Shown piece after piece: positions 23,461 through 35,634 of a stretch of DNA of 64,000 nt. The translations under genes and the position numbers were made by a program. The notes beneath the pieces were generated by a model. It saw only the letters and a list, made by a program, of their open reading frames with translations, was not told where the DNA came from and made no database searches. The stretch's first letter is position 1, and each line of letters starts with the position of its first letter. This stretch comes from Trifolium pratense (lineage: Eukaryota > Streptophyta > Magnoliopsida > Fabales > Fabaceae): contig NC_060060.1 in assembly GCF_020283565.1 (NCBI RefSeq), positions 2,666,001-2,730,000 of the forward strand. Reading direction: 5' to 3'.

Positions 23461-25425
23461 CAAAATCGTTGCAGTACATTTATGATATTTTTGGACAGGA
23501 GATCTCTGGCTTCAAATACTTATAAGGGGTCGACGACAACTCTAAAAAATTGGGGTGTACGTGCCAACAATTCAAAAATTAATTAGAAAAATCCTTGAAT
23601 GTTAAGTGAGATTTTAATGTTAGAATAATATATATCTCGGTCTAAGCCATGAGTTAGACTTTATAGTGAAAGAATTCTGATTTTTAGGTCACATAAACTT
23701 ATTATTCTAAATAGATACAAATAGATCATTTGACACTTTTGATCCAACTATCTTGAATGATCTAATGGTCCTCCTTGAATGTGCCTCTATGATGAGTCTA
23801 TGCCGATGACTAGAGGGAATTCGACATAGTATAAAAATGAGCATTGCCCCAACCCATAACAATTTCTAAAAATGAAAATCATTGCAGTACTCAAAATTAA
23901 AAGAAAATCTAAATTTAATATAATTAAGGAAATAATAAATCTAATAAATTTTATATTATCGTTTAATCATATTTCATGTTATAAAATATTTGTTAAGATT
24001 ATAAAAAATTACTAGCTTCGTCCCAATATATAAACGGATGTATGGTTTTTATTTTATATTTACTAAACAAGTGGATGAATTATATTAAATTTTGTAATAT
24101 AAAAATTCTATTTATATTACAAAATTCAATAAAATACTTTCTTTTAATAACAACCAAAAATAAAAATTGATATAAAATTACAATGACTACAAATTTCCAA
24201 TATAATTTTTTGTCCTTTTTTGCCAAGTTTTTAAAAACCTTAAACCCCACTCTCACTTCAATTGATCAACACAACAACTACACATATATAAATATTTTTT
24301 ATTATTTGCCAATTTGCCAATAAGCCTCCAACTCAGACCCTTTCCACTTTTTTTCTCTTTCGTTTCAAAACAAAAACAACATTCATTCTCTTTTCTTCAT
24401 CAACCTTGTCATTGCTTTTTTCCATTTTATATACCCTAAAAAAAAAAAAACAACCCAGAAGGTGAAATACTCAAAAAAGTGACAAATTCATAATCAGGAT
24501 TTGGAAAAATATGATTTTTCCAACATGGGTTTGTTTTTCTGCTGATTTGGTATGTGGGTTTTTTGTTTAAGGTTTTTTGCTTGTGACTTTTGCTACTTTT
24601 GTTGTTGTTTTGTGAACTTTTTTTTATTTGAGTTTGTGGGTTGTCTAGTTTTGTTGCTGAATTTTGTGTTCGTTGTTTCTGTTTTGTTTTTAGTGTTTTG
24701 AAGTGTTCATCTTTTTTATATGTTAATTATTAGTTAATTAATATAAACTTTTATTAAGAATAAATTGATGTTGAATGTTGATGGATTTGGCTTGGTGGGT
24801 TGTTGAGTTTTGTGGAATATTTGGTTTAGTTTTGGGTAGAGTTTTGTTGCTGAACTGTGTGTTTTTTAGTGCTTTTTATTGTGTGTGTTAATCCTCGGGG
24901 AATCGATTCCCCGAGGAATGGGACCCTGTTAATCCGGAGTTCGGCAGCACGGTAAATAAAGTATGGTCAAGAATTGTTTCTCCTAGGAATCGAACTCGGG
25001 TTTTTCCAAACGGTTTGTCTTGGGGGAGCTCATTAACCACTTGGTTTGTATTTAGTGTTTTGAAGTGTTCATCCTTTTGAGATGTTAATCACTAGTTAAT
25101 TAATATAAAATTTGATCAATAAGTTGATGTTGAATGTTGCATTTGAGTTGTTGATTTCTCAAATTATTAATGGTGTCGACTTGTTAGTATCTTGTGAGTT
25201 GTGTCTGTGTCAATGCTTCATAGCTCCTAAAAGAAGCACTAGATGGAAAAAAACTAAAATTGAATCACATAGTGTCTTGAAGTTCAATTTCATGTCATTT
25301 ATATTATGGATGAAGTATTGAATTGACATTAAATTTTGCTAACTTTGTGACAGTGTGCCTCTGTTCTGTAGCATTAGTCTGCTGCAACATGATTTCATTG
25401 TTTGATTATCAAGAAAACTTGAAGA
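23461..25425 (+). promoter_or_regulatory. Promoter, 5' leader and leader intron of the CRLK1-like gene
   Basis: A TATA-like CATATATAAATATT lies near 24284, followed by a CT-rich leader (24340-24430). A likely leader-intron donor is TTG|GTATGTGGG at 24550; likely acceptors are TTTGTGACAG at about 25353 or TTCTGTAG at about 25371. The leader carries short upstream ATGs at 24511 and 24525. Duplicated 'gtgttttgaagtgttcatc' and 'tgttaat.a.tagttaattaatataa' stretches (24690-24760 and 25050-25120) bracket a repeat insertion inside the leader intron. Confidence 0.5.
24892..25045. repeat. Dispersed repeat with perfect 26-bp palindrome, copy 2
   Basis: It begins with a perfect 26-bp palindrome (24892-24917, centred on ATCGAT with CTCGGGG arms), then 'gagttcggcagcacggtaaa', 'tatggtcaagaattgtttc' and CTAGGAATCGAACTCGGGTT. 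It is related to 15416-15525 and 48866-48975 and lies in the leader intron of the CRLK1-like gene. Confidence 0.65.
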
Positions 25426-28400
25426 ATGGTTCGTCAAACTGATTTAGTTATCATTGGTGTCTCTGTTGGTTTGGCCCTTGGAATTCTGATTTCTTGCCTC
25501 ATATTTTTCGGCATAAGGTGGTGCAAGAAACGTTCTCATCTTACTCGATCTGCTAGTGAGCCTAGTTTAACAACTCTCCCAATACGAACAAATGGAATTG
25601 AAGCAAGTACCGACTTTAGTGCATCCATCACTAGTTCCATAGGCACATCAAGGTCAGATAATCAACAGAAAAATTCCCATTTCACTTGGTGGAATCATCA
25701 AAACAAAGATCGGTTTGCTTCAGCATCAGGCATTCTAAAGTATTCGTACAAGTATGTATATTTCGCGCTTGACCGTGATGTTAGATCATTCTTTCTTATT
25801 TCCAAATTGATCTTTCAATTATTGATATCAAAGTATATTGATTATTTGATTTGTGAAATTAGTAGTTTATATTAGTCCATTTATAATGAATTTTCTTTAT
25901 AATTCAGATCACCTGCGCAGTAGGCTTTTATTTACTATTAGATTCAAAACCATTCATGCACTTTTGCATAATAATAACTTAAAAGAAACTTGTTGAATAT
26001 TTGGTTCATAATGTGGTATCAAAGCCTTGACGGGCACAAGGTTGATCCTTTTTGCTCGTATTCTTCCATATAAAAGATAGATTAAACCTGGGCATTGTTT
26101 AAATCTAGGTCCTGTTTGGATAAACAGATTAATGAAGCTCGTATAGCATGAGCACTTATTATGGAAGTGGTTATGTACAAGCTATTTTTATAACAAAAGA
26201 CAAAATAAAGTTAAATTGTTTTCATATACGCCATATGTTGTTTTCATAGGCTATCATGGAGAGGTTGTGAAAATAAGCTGAAAACAACCTATGAATGTGT
26301 CATAAAGTTGTTTCTATAAGCTCTTCCAAACAGTCTCACAAAGGTTGATGCCAGTAAATAAGTTCGAATAAGTCAATCTAAATAGGCCCTTAACTCAAAG
26401 GGCTTGACGGAGACATGTTAAATATAAAACCGTTTATGTGCTTTCGCATTAGTTTAGATCGAAAACAAAGGAGAAAGTATGACATATAATTACAGATAAA
26501 CATATTAATGTAGACATTAACTTTAGCAACTGTATACCTGACGCTTTACATGGTACAGAGAACTTCAAAAGGCCACACAAAATTTCACGACTACCTTGGG
26601 ACAAGGATCATATGGTACAGTTTATAAAGCCACAGTATCTACCGGAGAGGTGGTAGCTGTGAAGGTGCTAGCAAACAATTCCAAACAAGGGGAGAGAGAA
26701 TTCCAAACCGAGGTATTAGCAAATAACTATTGGTAATACTTGGTTAGTAGGACATAGGTTTTTTTTGTTCTTGTAATCTTTAGATATATTTATATAGTAT
26801 TGGAGAATGATTCTTCTTTGCTTTATTTTTTCACATAGAGACTCGTACAGATTAAGTTTTAAAGGCATTAAAAGGTGCAGAGTTCTTAAAATACTTGATG
26901 TTTGTTGGTTTGTTTTTAGACCTGAATCTAACTAATATATTCAGAGAAACCGTGCAGGTAGCGATTGTCCATGTTGGCTTTAATTACCCTATATATCAAA
27001 GAGTTTACTGTCAATAAACTCGGAAATCCAGTCGATACAAATAGTATAGTGTGCCAGTTACTTCAAACTGTTTTGGAACATCACCATTTTGAATAACCTA
27101 AAATTATTAGTTAGTATTTTCATTTTGCAATATAATAATCATCACTGGACATGAAATCCCACAGCGGCAATCATTCCCTCTATTTTGCAAGATAGAATTC
27201 ATCAGTATTGTCAAATAGCAGTTATAGTGTAGCAGATTTTGAACAAAACACTATTGTTCCATGATATGCTATATAGTAGTACAAAGTGTTGTTAAATAGC
27301 AGCTAAAACGCGCTATAGCACAGTAGCATAGCGGAATTTTAACAAACTGTTATTTTCTGCACAACAATAATTCCTAATTAGTAACATTAGTTATAATTTG
27401 AGAAACTGGATGACTACTCTATAAATCTAAATAATGACTAACAAGATGTTGTTCCAGGTTTCTCTACTAGGAAGACTGCATCACCGGAATCTTGTGAATT
27501 TGCTTGGATATTGTGTAGATAAAGGACAACACATACTGGTTTATCAGTACATGAGCAATGGAAGTTTAGCAAGTATTTTATATGGTAAGAGAAAGATCAT
27601 TCCTTCCCAGTTCCCACCGAGTTGGTGTTTCTCCCAATGTTTTAAAACCGAACTGGAAATCAAACTGGCAAGACCTCCGTGTCATGGTTCAACTACTTTA
27701 AATTGCTTGAACCAGGACAGAACTGTAGTCGGGGTGCTCAAATAACTGAAATGTAGGCAGTGCCCTCCGTTCATGGTTCAACTAGTTGAACCTTCTGATT
27801 CAGTGTGGTTTTTAAAATATTGGTCGGCCCTCTTCTATTATGACATTTTTTTGTCGAGAGTTGCATGATTGTCATCAAATAGACAGACACGTATCACTTT
27901 GCATTACTTTAGTAGTCACATAATCACTGATGTTTTTCGTTCTGATTTTTTCATTTTAATTTTTTAAAATTAATGATCTCAATTGACGATAATGTGTGGA
28001 TATTTCTAGGTGAAGAAAAGAAGTTAAGTTGGGATGACAGGCTGCAAATTGCTGTTGATATTTCACATGGAATCGAGTATCTTCATGAAGGAGTATGTAT
28101 GTTCCCTGATACATTTTCTCTTGTGCTATGTGAAAATATGTTGACTAATATGAATGTGCATGAAACAGGCAGTTCCACCAGTCATACATCGCGATTTGAA
28201 GTCTCCGAACATATTGCTTGATGATTCTATGAGAGCTAAGGTAATGTCGTTTGTACAAGTTATTTTTTATAATCAGATAGCCGATTCATTTTCCTAAATT
28301 TACATGATATTAAATCAAACAATCTCACCCTTCCCTCGTTTAATGAGTGATCCAAAACAAATTTGTGAATTAAAACATTATCAGAGAGAGTTTCAGAAGA

Positions 28401-29358
28401 ATTGTTTTGGAGATTTTATCAATGACAAATGATTTAAAATTGTTTCTAAATGCATAATATTTGTAGCAGGACACTTCCAATTGAAGGTGTGTCCAGTGTC
28501 CGACACATGACAGTGTTTGATACCGACACATATGGTTTCATTTAATTCATTCCATTTTCTCAAAGTCTCACCGGTGTCGGTGTGTGAGTGTTATGTCCGG
28601 TGTTTGTGTCTGTTTCAGTGCTTCATATATGTTTACATGTAATGTTAGTTATTTCCTTTTATCACACACCTTAGTTAATGTCATTGATTATCTTCTTTGA
28701 TCCAATATATCAATTAACTTCAAAATTTCCTAAGTAGGTTGCTGATTTTGGCCTCTCAAAGGAAGAGAGATTCGATGGCCGAAATTCCGGTCTTAAAGGT
28801 ACATATGGTTACATGGACCCGGCGTACATTTCGACAAGCAAATTAACAACCAAGAGTGACATATACAGTTTTGGTATCATACTTTTTGAGCTCATCACTG
28901 CCATCCATCCACATCAAAATTTGATGGAATATATTAACCTTGTAAGTTACTATTATGCTCTTGCAAAGATTTTCTTCATCTTGAATTATGATACTTCACA
29001 GGTTGAAGACTTAATTCTGATTTTCTTATTTGTCTTTTACTTCAAGGCTGCAATGGAACATGATGGTATAGATGAGATACTTGACAAGCAACTTGTTGGA
29101 AAATGCAATGTTGTAGAAGTAAGACAACTTGCTAAAATTGCACACAAATGCTTACACAAATCACCTAAAAAAAGACCTACTATAGGTGAAGTTTCACAAA
29201 GTATATCAAGGATAAAGCAAAGACGGTTGCGCCATGTGATGGAAGATAACTTGTCATTTGCAAATAGTAATAACTTCTCAAGAGCTGCGAGTCGATTAGA
29301 AGATCGACAAGTTGAATTAAGTAGGATAGTTACCATGACCATCAAAGAAAATGTATGA
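25426..29358 (+). CDS. CRLK1: Calcium/calmodulin-regulated receptor-like kinase (CRLK1 ortholog), 425 aa
   Basis: Membrane-anchored Ser/Thr kinase. Arabidopsis CRLK1 binds calmodulin and feeds the MEKK1 MAP-kinase cascade in cold response; transfer of that role here is inference. Seven exons: 25426-25751, 26559-26712, 27458-27584, 28010-28092, 28169-28240, 28738-28941, 29047-29358; GT-AG introns, 1278 nt, phases consistent. Residues 1-8 precede one membrane helix (about 8-30, VIIGVSVGLALGILISCLIF); a basic, Ser-rich linker follows. Kinase: Gly loop GQGSYGTV (123-130), VAVK lysine 144, LGRLHHRNLVNLLGYC, HRDLKSPN (D239), DFG (257-259), then GTYGYMDPAYIS and SDIYSFGI. All catalytic residues are present. 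Opening MVRQTDLVIIGVSVGLALGI fits CRLK1, which fixes the start. Its length is slightly under Arabidopsis CRLK1 (about 440). Introns host several MITEs. Paralogue CRLK2 is the alternative name. Confidence 0.95.
26104..26394. mobile_element. Legume MITE ('cctgtttggataaac' ends), in CRLK1 intron 1
   Basis: Inverted ends: GTCCTGTTTGGATAAAC... and ...AATCTAAATAGGCCC. The interior has 'gttttcatagg..atc..ggagaggtt.tgaaaataagctgaaaacaacctatg', an internal palindrome. It resembles the repeat block in Furry intron 2. The target duplication is unclear. A scrap with GTGGTATCAAAGCC at about 26010 just upstream looks like an LTR primer-site remnant. Confidence 0.65.
27208..27360. repeat. 'tagcagct..gctata' MITE-like repeat in CRLK1 intron 2
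   Basis: Holds 'gtcaaatagcagttatagtgtagcagattttgaacaaa' in diverged duplicate with 'gttaaatagcagctaaaacg', 'gctatagcacagtagcata' and 'gcggaattttaacaaact'. This is a common legume repeat of hAT-like look. Ends not resolved. Confidence 0.5.
27632..27822. mobile_element. Small MITE in CRLK1 intron 3
   Basis: Inverted ends CCAATGTTTTAAAACC... and ...GGTTTTTAAAATATTGG over 191 bp, with GGTTCAACTA motifs inside. The 'aaccg..ggttcaa' language is shared with the hAT element at 31008-31914, so a hAT derivative is likely. Confidence 0.65.
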
Positions 29359-30165
29359 ATAGAGTTACTCGCCCTATATGTGGTGAGGTTGAAAATCAAA
29401 TCTTTGTTGTAGTCCACAAGGGACCATGGAAAGTTTCTATCTAATCTAATTAAACGACTACTACAAAGATGAAAATTGATGGTCCAATATTTTACAAAAA
29501 CAATGCATTTTTTGACATTATTCCTAACATTATAAACTCTATGTCATTATAGTTACTGTAAATATCAATAGAATGATGAATTTGATTAATATTTTGCAAT
29601 TTCATGGATCATTTTAGAACATTGATAATGAAGGGACTAAGTTGATACAATGTTACAAATTTTGGCAATTGCAATGAAGTCCAATGCCAACAAACCAAGG
29701 TTGATATTGGAACTTGATGTTACCAGAAGAGTTTGTGCAGTAACCAATCATAGTAAAGTGAATAAAATCCAAGATTCTTCAACACTTCTCAAATGGTGAC
29801 TATGTCAAACCCTACATTGGAGATATCACCTTATAGCACAAACTAATAAAAAAAAGAACATAAAATCAAAATTAGAGTTGGAAATAGACGGCTTGACAGT
29901 GCACTTCCTGTCATTAGTATTAACAAATATATTTGTTTAAAAAAAAAATACATTCAAATATTTATTCACTCTTTAACTAATAAATTTTACTCCAATATAT
30001 ACATGTGATGAGTTTAACCTATTACAGTAAAATGACAAACAAAAACTCTTAATCAACTACACCTCAATCAAATTTTATAAACTATTGACAAATATTTACC
30101 AAGATGAAGTGTAAGATGAAATATCTGGGTGGAAATGTACTCAGCTTTCCCTATCTTCACAGACT
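29359..30165. other. 3' flank of the CRLK1-like gene
   Basis: Holds the likely 3' UTR of the kinase gene (polyadenylation-like AATAAA-type contexts are frequent because the DNA is AT-rich, so none is assigned). No ORF with recognisable similarity and no clear repeat boundary. Confidence 0.35.
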
Positions 30166-30663
30166 TCAGCATGCCAGTATTTTCCGACAAATGTAATACA
30201 CCAGCCGAACAAAAATCTCAGCCTTTTGACTTGTTTGTTGGCATTGTTTTACTACCAAATAACATGGTTCATTGTTCGATTTCATCACGCTCATGTTTTC
30301 TTTAAACTCTTTGGCAAATATCCTCATCTGCTGCCTTTGTTCTAGGAGTCTTCATGGAGCAGGAAGTTTGGGATTTTTACTCCACAAGATGTTGCATTCA
30401 GTGTTACTAAATGTTGAGTTTTTGTCAGATTTCATGTTTTGATTTTCCCATGTCCTGAATTTGCACGTTGCAATTTGCGACACTTCATTCAAATATGCAT
30501 TACAATGAGTTCTAACTTCTGAGCTTTTAGAGTAATAAGCTAAGCACATGTTTGTTGTTGTGGTAATATGATGTTGAAGGCACGATAAGGTTAAAGATAC
30601 TCTCTGAAGCTTCTTTATGAACTCGTGATAATGGTTGTCACTGCGAAAACAAACACGTAACAC
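30166..30663 (-). other. Unrecognised coding-like block, possibly one exon of a decayed gene
   Basis: The minus strand is open from 30663 to a TGA at 30354-30352, and the same frame continues for 61 more codons to a second TGA at 30168-30166. A good 3' splice site (TTTTCGCAG) ends at 30641, so a possible exon starts at 30640. The peptide begins DNHYHEFIKKLQRVSLTLSC and later has NEVSQIATCKFRTWENQN; composition is protein-like (Cys, Lys, helix-forming). I do not recognise it. It may be a gene remnant, a transcribed 3' UTR, or chance. Confidence 0.25.
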
Positions 30664-31007
30664 TTCTAAGTTTTCTCATAAAGGACCGGTAGGCATGTCA
30701 GAACCTCAGCAGATGCTCAGTTCCCTATCAACAAACAAGCAGGAGTTATATTAGATCGATGCTCCTCACTAGGTTAAACACTGAAATAAGATTGAAAAAA
30801 ATATAATTTTAGTGACCTTCAATGTAGAGAATGCACCGATATTTGCATCTCAATATCACAAACTGGTAACGATACTTTTATATGTAAAGTTTCATACAAT
30901 TTGAACAAGTATGTGTAAAACTTAAAGCAAATAAGGAACAAGAAACTTGACGCATTAATAAGACGTGACTGTCTGTCCTCATAATAATTCATAATCATAC
31001 CAAAGAC

Positions 31008-31914
31008 CAAGGTTGTCAGAACCGGACCGGTCATCGAACCGGCAAGCTCACCGGTTCAAGGTTCAATTGGTCGGACCGGGTTCAACCGGGGTCGAACCGT
31101 TTTTAATTAAATATATATTTTAATTAATATATAAATAAAAAATATGAATAATTGTTCAATATTTCATAATTTCACACATTAAAAAGATAAAATATCAAAT
31201 GTCAAAATAAAATAAAATTTATAATTCAAACCAAATTAGAAATTATATAATAAACTAAGTTCAATAACACAAAATAGCACCATAACATCAATTGACAACA
31301 TACTGCTTTCAAAAAATATCAATTGACAACATACTACCAAAACCAAGTGCCAAGTGAAAAAGCAAAAACTAAATGTTCATCAAGTTCATAAAGACTAGTG
31401 TCCAAATGCATAGCTAAATGCAACGTAATAATCATTATAATGTTCATCTAGACATAAAAAGTTAAAAACTAATAATCATTATAGTCTTCAAGGTAATAGT
31501 AGTACCGCCGGCGCCGGAGCAAGAGGAGGAAGGGGAAGGGTTTGTGGCAAGGTTGAAGAGGGTGGAGGAGAGAAGAGAAAAAAAATTAAGCGTTTTTACG
31601 TGATGACTAATGAGAGAAGAGAAAAAAGATGAAAAACAACTTTTCCTATTCCTACGTTATTTCAGATTTTTTTTTTTAAAAAAAAAAAAGAAAAAGATTT
31701 TGCCTTGTTTTTAAAAAAAAAAAAAAAAAAAAATTGCAAAATCGTTTGGACCGGCCGGCCGGTTCGCCGGTTCAACCCGGTTCAACCCGGTTCGCCACGG
31801 TTTTTTCCCGGTTGGTTTCCTGTCCGGTTTTCGATCATAACCGAGCCGGTTTCATGGCCGGTTCACGGTCCGACCGGTCCGACCGGCCGGTCCGGTCCGG
31901 TTCTGACAACCTTG
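31008..31914. mobile_element. Non-autonomous hAT transposon (907 bp) with perfect 8-bp target duplication
   Basis: Ends: CAAGGTTGTCAGAACCGGAC... and ...GTCCGGTTCTGACAACCTTG, perfectly inverted. The flanks are CCAAAGAC on both sides (31000-31007 and 31915-31922). Subterminal zones are dense in AACCGG/CCGGTT motifs (31018-31100 and 31745-31900), as in many hAT elements. The middle is AT-rich with no transposase. A poly-A run lies at about 31709-31733. Confidence 0.95.
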
Positions 31915-31959
31915 CCAAAGACTGTTATGTCTAGTTATAAGAACATGAAAGTGCATAAA

Positions 31960-34900
31960 TAGGAGTGGGAAAAGTTTGGTTTAAAACCAAAACTGCATAA
32001 AAACTAAACCAAACTGTTTTTACAGTTCAAAAAAACCAAACCGAACCGCAATTGTTTAACCTGAACTGAACTGAACGGTTCAGTTAACCAGTTAACCGGT
32101 TCTGTATTAAAAAAACCGGACCGAACCATTTTTAACTTATCTGGTTTTAATTGGAGCGAACTGCACAATCCTAATTTTGCATTGAACTAAACTGAACTGT
32201 TTTCAATCAACTGGTTTTAGTTGGTTTTCTTTAATAACTCAATGTAACACATACATAGTTAAAAGCAAACAAAAACTAATGTAAATCCATACACATATAA
32301 AACCTGCTACATATGAACCAATGTAAATCCATACATATTAACCTGCTACCATATTTTCTTTTTGCAAATTTGAAACTAATTGAAATAAGCTGCTACCATA
32401 TGAACCAATGTCAAACTCATACAAATTTAAAACTTGTTACTAAACTCCAATTTACAAATGATTTCAATCATCATCAAGATCAATAATGCTTGCAGATGTT
32501 GTCGCATGGTCCGTTTGAGAGATCATATCTGCAAACAAGAAATAAACTTCATTATTTCTTCACCATTGGAAAGAAAATGGTACATCAGAATATTCACCAT
32601 TGGAAACAGAGGTATGTTTGAAAGTAAGTGAAGTTTAACCAGACCCACATTGATAAACACTTATTAACTTCATGTTCTGTTATGCAATAAACTATAATAT
32701 ATCTATCAAAATACATTATAACATACACAAAAGAACTTCATGTTCTGTTCACTATGACTTCACATTTCTCACCGTCAATCCAAACATACACCAAACCATA
32801 AAACTATTTGTCAAACTTACTTCTATTGAAAGTATAATTTTAACAACAAAACATGTCTTTCGCCACAAATTATTTCACTGAAAAAAGAAAGCAAAAAGCA
32901 CTGAATTGAGCATAATACTACATAAATCAGCTATCAGTCCATCTTTAGTCACACAAACCAAAAATCAAGGAAAAGATCTGAGTCAAATAAGTTTGGAAAA
33001 TTTGAGTTTTTTACCTTGCTCAAATGTTTCTAACTCTTCAAGGTAAGTTTGACAAAGGAGATCCTCTCAACCAATCCTGAGTGCAAACAAGCACTTCCAC
33101 TATCTTAGGTGTGAGATGACTACGATGAGGATCCAACACCCTTCCTCCGGCACTAAAAGCAGACTCTGATGCTACAGTAGACACTGGAATGGCCAACACC
33201 TCCCAAACAATATTTGCCAAGATGGGATATCTTGATGAGTTGACTTTCCACCAATCTAGAATGTCAAACTCAACAAACGTACTATGAGGTTCGCAGTCTT
33301 CACTGAGGTATTTATCAAGCTCAGACCTAGCATCGGTTCTACGCCCAGTTGCTTTTACATAGAAACCCATCCCATGAATATCATCATCATCTTCCTCTGG
33401 CTGAGATTCTCCCATATCTTGAGATCCTTCCCCGACGCCTTGATATTCTCGATAAATTGATTTTAAAGAAGACAACAGTTTCGACTTTAATTCATCAGCC
33501 GTTTCTTTTCCAAAAAAAAAATACCCAAGTTAGTGATTTACAAAACCCAATTTGCTCCTAGGGTCTAGAACAACTGCAATCAACAAAATCATGTTTACTC
33601 CATTAGAACTGCCCCAATACTTGTCATATTTACTCTTCATGTTAAATGCCATCGACGCTATGCTCTCATTATCATCCTCACAATATCTTCGGATCTTCCT
33701 TCCAAGGGCAAAGACCTCCTTCATATAGATGTTACTAGTAACATACAGAGCCAGAAATACGCATAGTTGCATCATAAAATATCTTCAGAAACGGCATCAC
33801 TGTACTAGCATAGTTCCAATCCCCTTCAACAGGTACACCTTTGCCTCCATTAAGAGATAATTCTTTAGCATACTTAGCATCGAAAGCTTTTAAAAATTCA
33901 AAAGCTGTTTTATACTTGATAGCTGCTTGTAACATCAAATATGTAGAATTCCATCTGGCTTCTACATCTAGACATACAATGCCTTTATAAGCAATATTTG
34001 CCCTTTCAACAATTTTCTTGAAGTTGTACATTCTTGCACAAGATCCTTTTACATACTTGACTGCAACATGTATTCTTGTGATGGAATCATCGTTTTCTTT
34101 TAAACCTTCTTTTACAATCAAACTCAAAACATGTGCGCAGCAGCGCATATGAATATAATTTCCCTTTAAGACCAAACAGTTATTTGCATTCATCCAATCT
34201 TTCATGAATCTAACCGCTACGTCGTTAGACGACGCATTATTTACTGTTATGCTAAATACTTGATTCAGCTCCCAAGAATTTAAACATGTCTCAACTTCCT
34301 TAGCAATGATCTTTCCCGTATGGTATGTGATTTGACAAAAATTCAGGATTGTAAAGTGACCAAATAGCACGCCTTAAAGTAGTGCAGGATGGGATATCAA
34401 ACCGTGGTTGCAAGACTTTCACAAAGTTTATAAAAAATTCATTCTCCACAAACCGAAAAGGAAGCTCTGCTCCCACAAACATCTTCACAAGCTCCAGTCA
34501 ACACTTAACTTGGTCAAATTTTACATGAGGCGAAGAGACAACACATAATTCCCCTTCTGCAGGTATTGTTGTGGGAGATGTTTTTTGCCTTTTTTTTGCT
34601 ACTCTATCAGGATTATGCTTACATCCCAACACATGAGCTGCCATAGTACTTGTACCATCCTTGAATTTAATTTTGGAGGGACAATGGTTATACTTGGCCT
34701 GCATCTGAGTACCAACTTGTTCAGTAAAGTGCATCCATACATGTGACTGACGTCTATACCCAGATGGTGGCAAACCATGATGAGTTGTTGCAGCTGCTGT
34801 GGGAGGGACTGCATCATCCAACAGTTGAGAGTCCATCTGTCAATAAATATATATTAGTTGTGGACTAACTCCAAAGATATCATGTCTAAAAATCACAAAA

Positions 34901-35215
34901 AAGAAACAAGTCTCATATCAATATTCACTTCAGCAAAGATTCAAAACACATGGATAGTAAATTATGGATTCAAAACAGAACTTTCAATGGTTTGTGAATT
35001 CACTATGTTCCTTTAAACAAACTATAGTTTACTATAGTTAAAATCTCTAACAAACTATAGTGTATTTAAAGTGAAAATTTCAATTTAGAGATACACTATT
35101 TTCCTTTAAATACACTATAGTTTGTGGATTCAAAACAGCAAAATGCAACATGGCAGAGCAAAGATTCAAAACACACAAAACAGAACATATTAAAACCGAA
35201 CCAAACCATTTAAAA
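31960..35215 (-). mobile_element. Degenerate autonomous-type hAT element
   Basis: The left end TAGGAGTGGGAAAAG at 31960 resembles hAT termini of the TAGGGGTGGCAAAA kind. It is followed by 280 bp of 'aaccgaac..ggttcagttaacc' subterminal repeats and then a minus-strand hAT transposase (33038-34836). On the right, an AACCGAACCAAACC motif lies near 35195, but a clean matching terminus is not visible, so the right end is placed only roughly and may be truncated. The element starts 38 bp after the target duplication of the neighbouring 907-bp hAT. Confidence 0.7.
33038..34836 (-). pseudogene. hAT transposase (BED-finger, RICESLEEPER-like), disabled
   Basis: Reading from ATG 34836: a BED zinc-finger region (SHVWMHFTEQVGTQMQAKYN, later HVLGCKHNPD), an in-frame TGA at 34500-34498, then ELPFRFVENEFFINFVKVLQ. 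Near 34355 a deletion with frameshift removes the piece holding the first catalytic Asp zone, and the frame resumes at ILNFCQITYHTGKIIAKEVE. ITVNNASSNDVAV and HMRCCAHVLSLIVKEGL follow, then RWNSTYLM. A frameshift near 33755, an in-frame TAA at 33530, and finally the hATC dimerisation domain (ILDWWKVNSSRYPILANIVW, VSTVASESAFSAGGRVLDPH) ending at 33038. Family transposases have about 650-700 residues. With two stops, two shifts and a deletion it is non-functional, but it is not very old, because long blocks still read cleanly. Confidence 0.92.
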
Positions 35216-35634
35216 GAGTAAATATGACAAGTATAAAACAGAGACTATTCCTTCCTAAACATTTGAGAATGACAATTGATGAACATATTACTTACGGCGG
35301 CAGCATGCCCTTTCAATTGTTGAGCAGCTACTTCAAAAGTACTATTTTGATTAACTGCTACTCAGAAATTGCAGATTATATGATTCTAAGATTAACCACT
35401 GTGATTCCACCCGATTTCACCATAATCCGATTCTGTGTGGACTCTTAATCGCTGAGGGCAATCAAAATAAAAAAATTGTGTCTTTTACAATTAAAAACGT
35501 GATTCTGACTACCGTGATGTTGACAACATTATCAAGATTGTGTTCAACATACGAGTTCCTTGACTTCACCGAATTTCCTTAGCTTGCTGATTCATGTATT
35601 ATTGCCAACTGACTATTAAGTTTTGCTGTACAAG

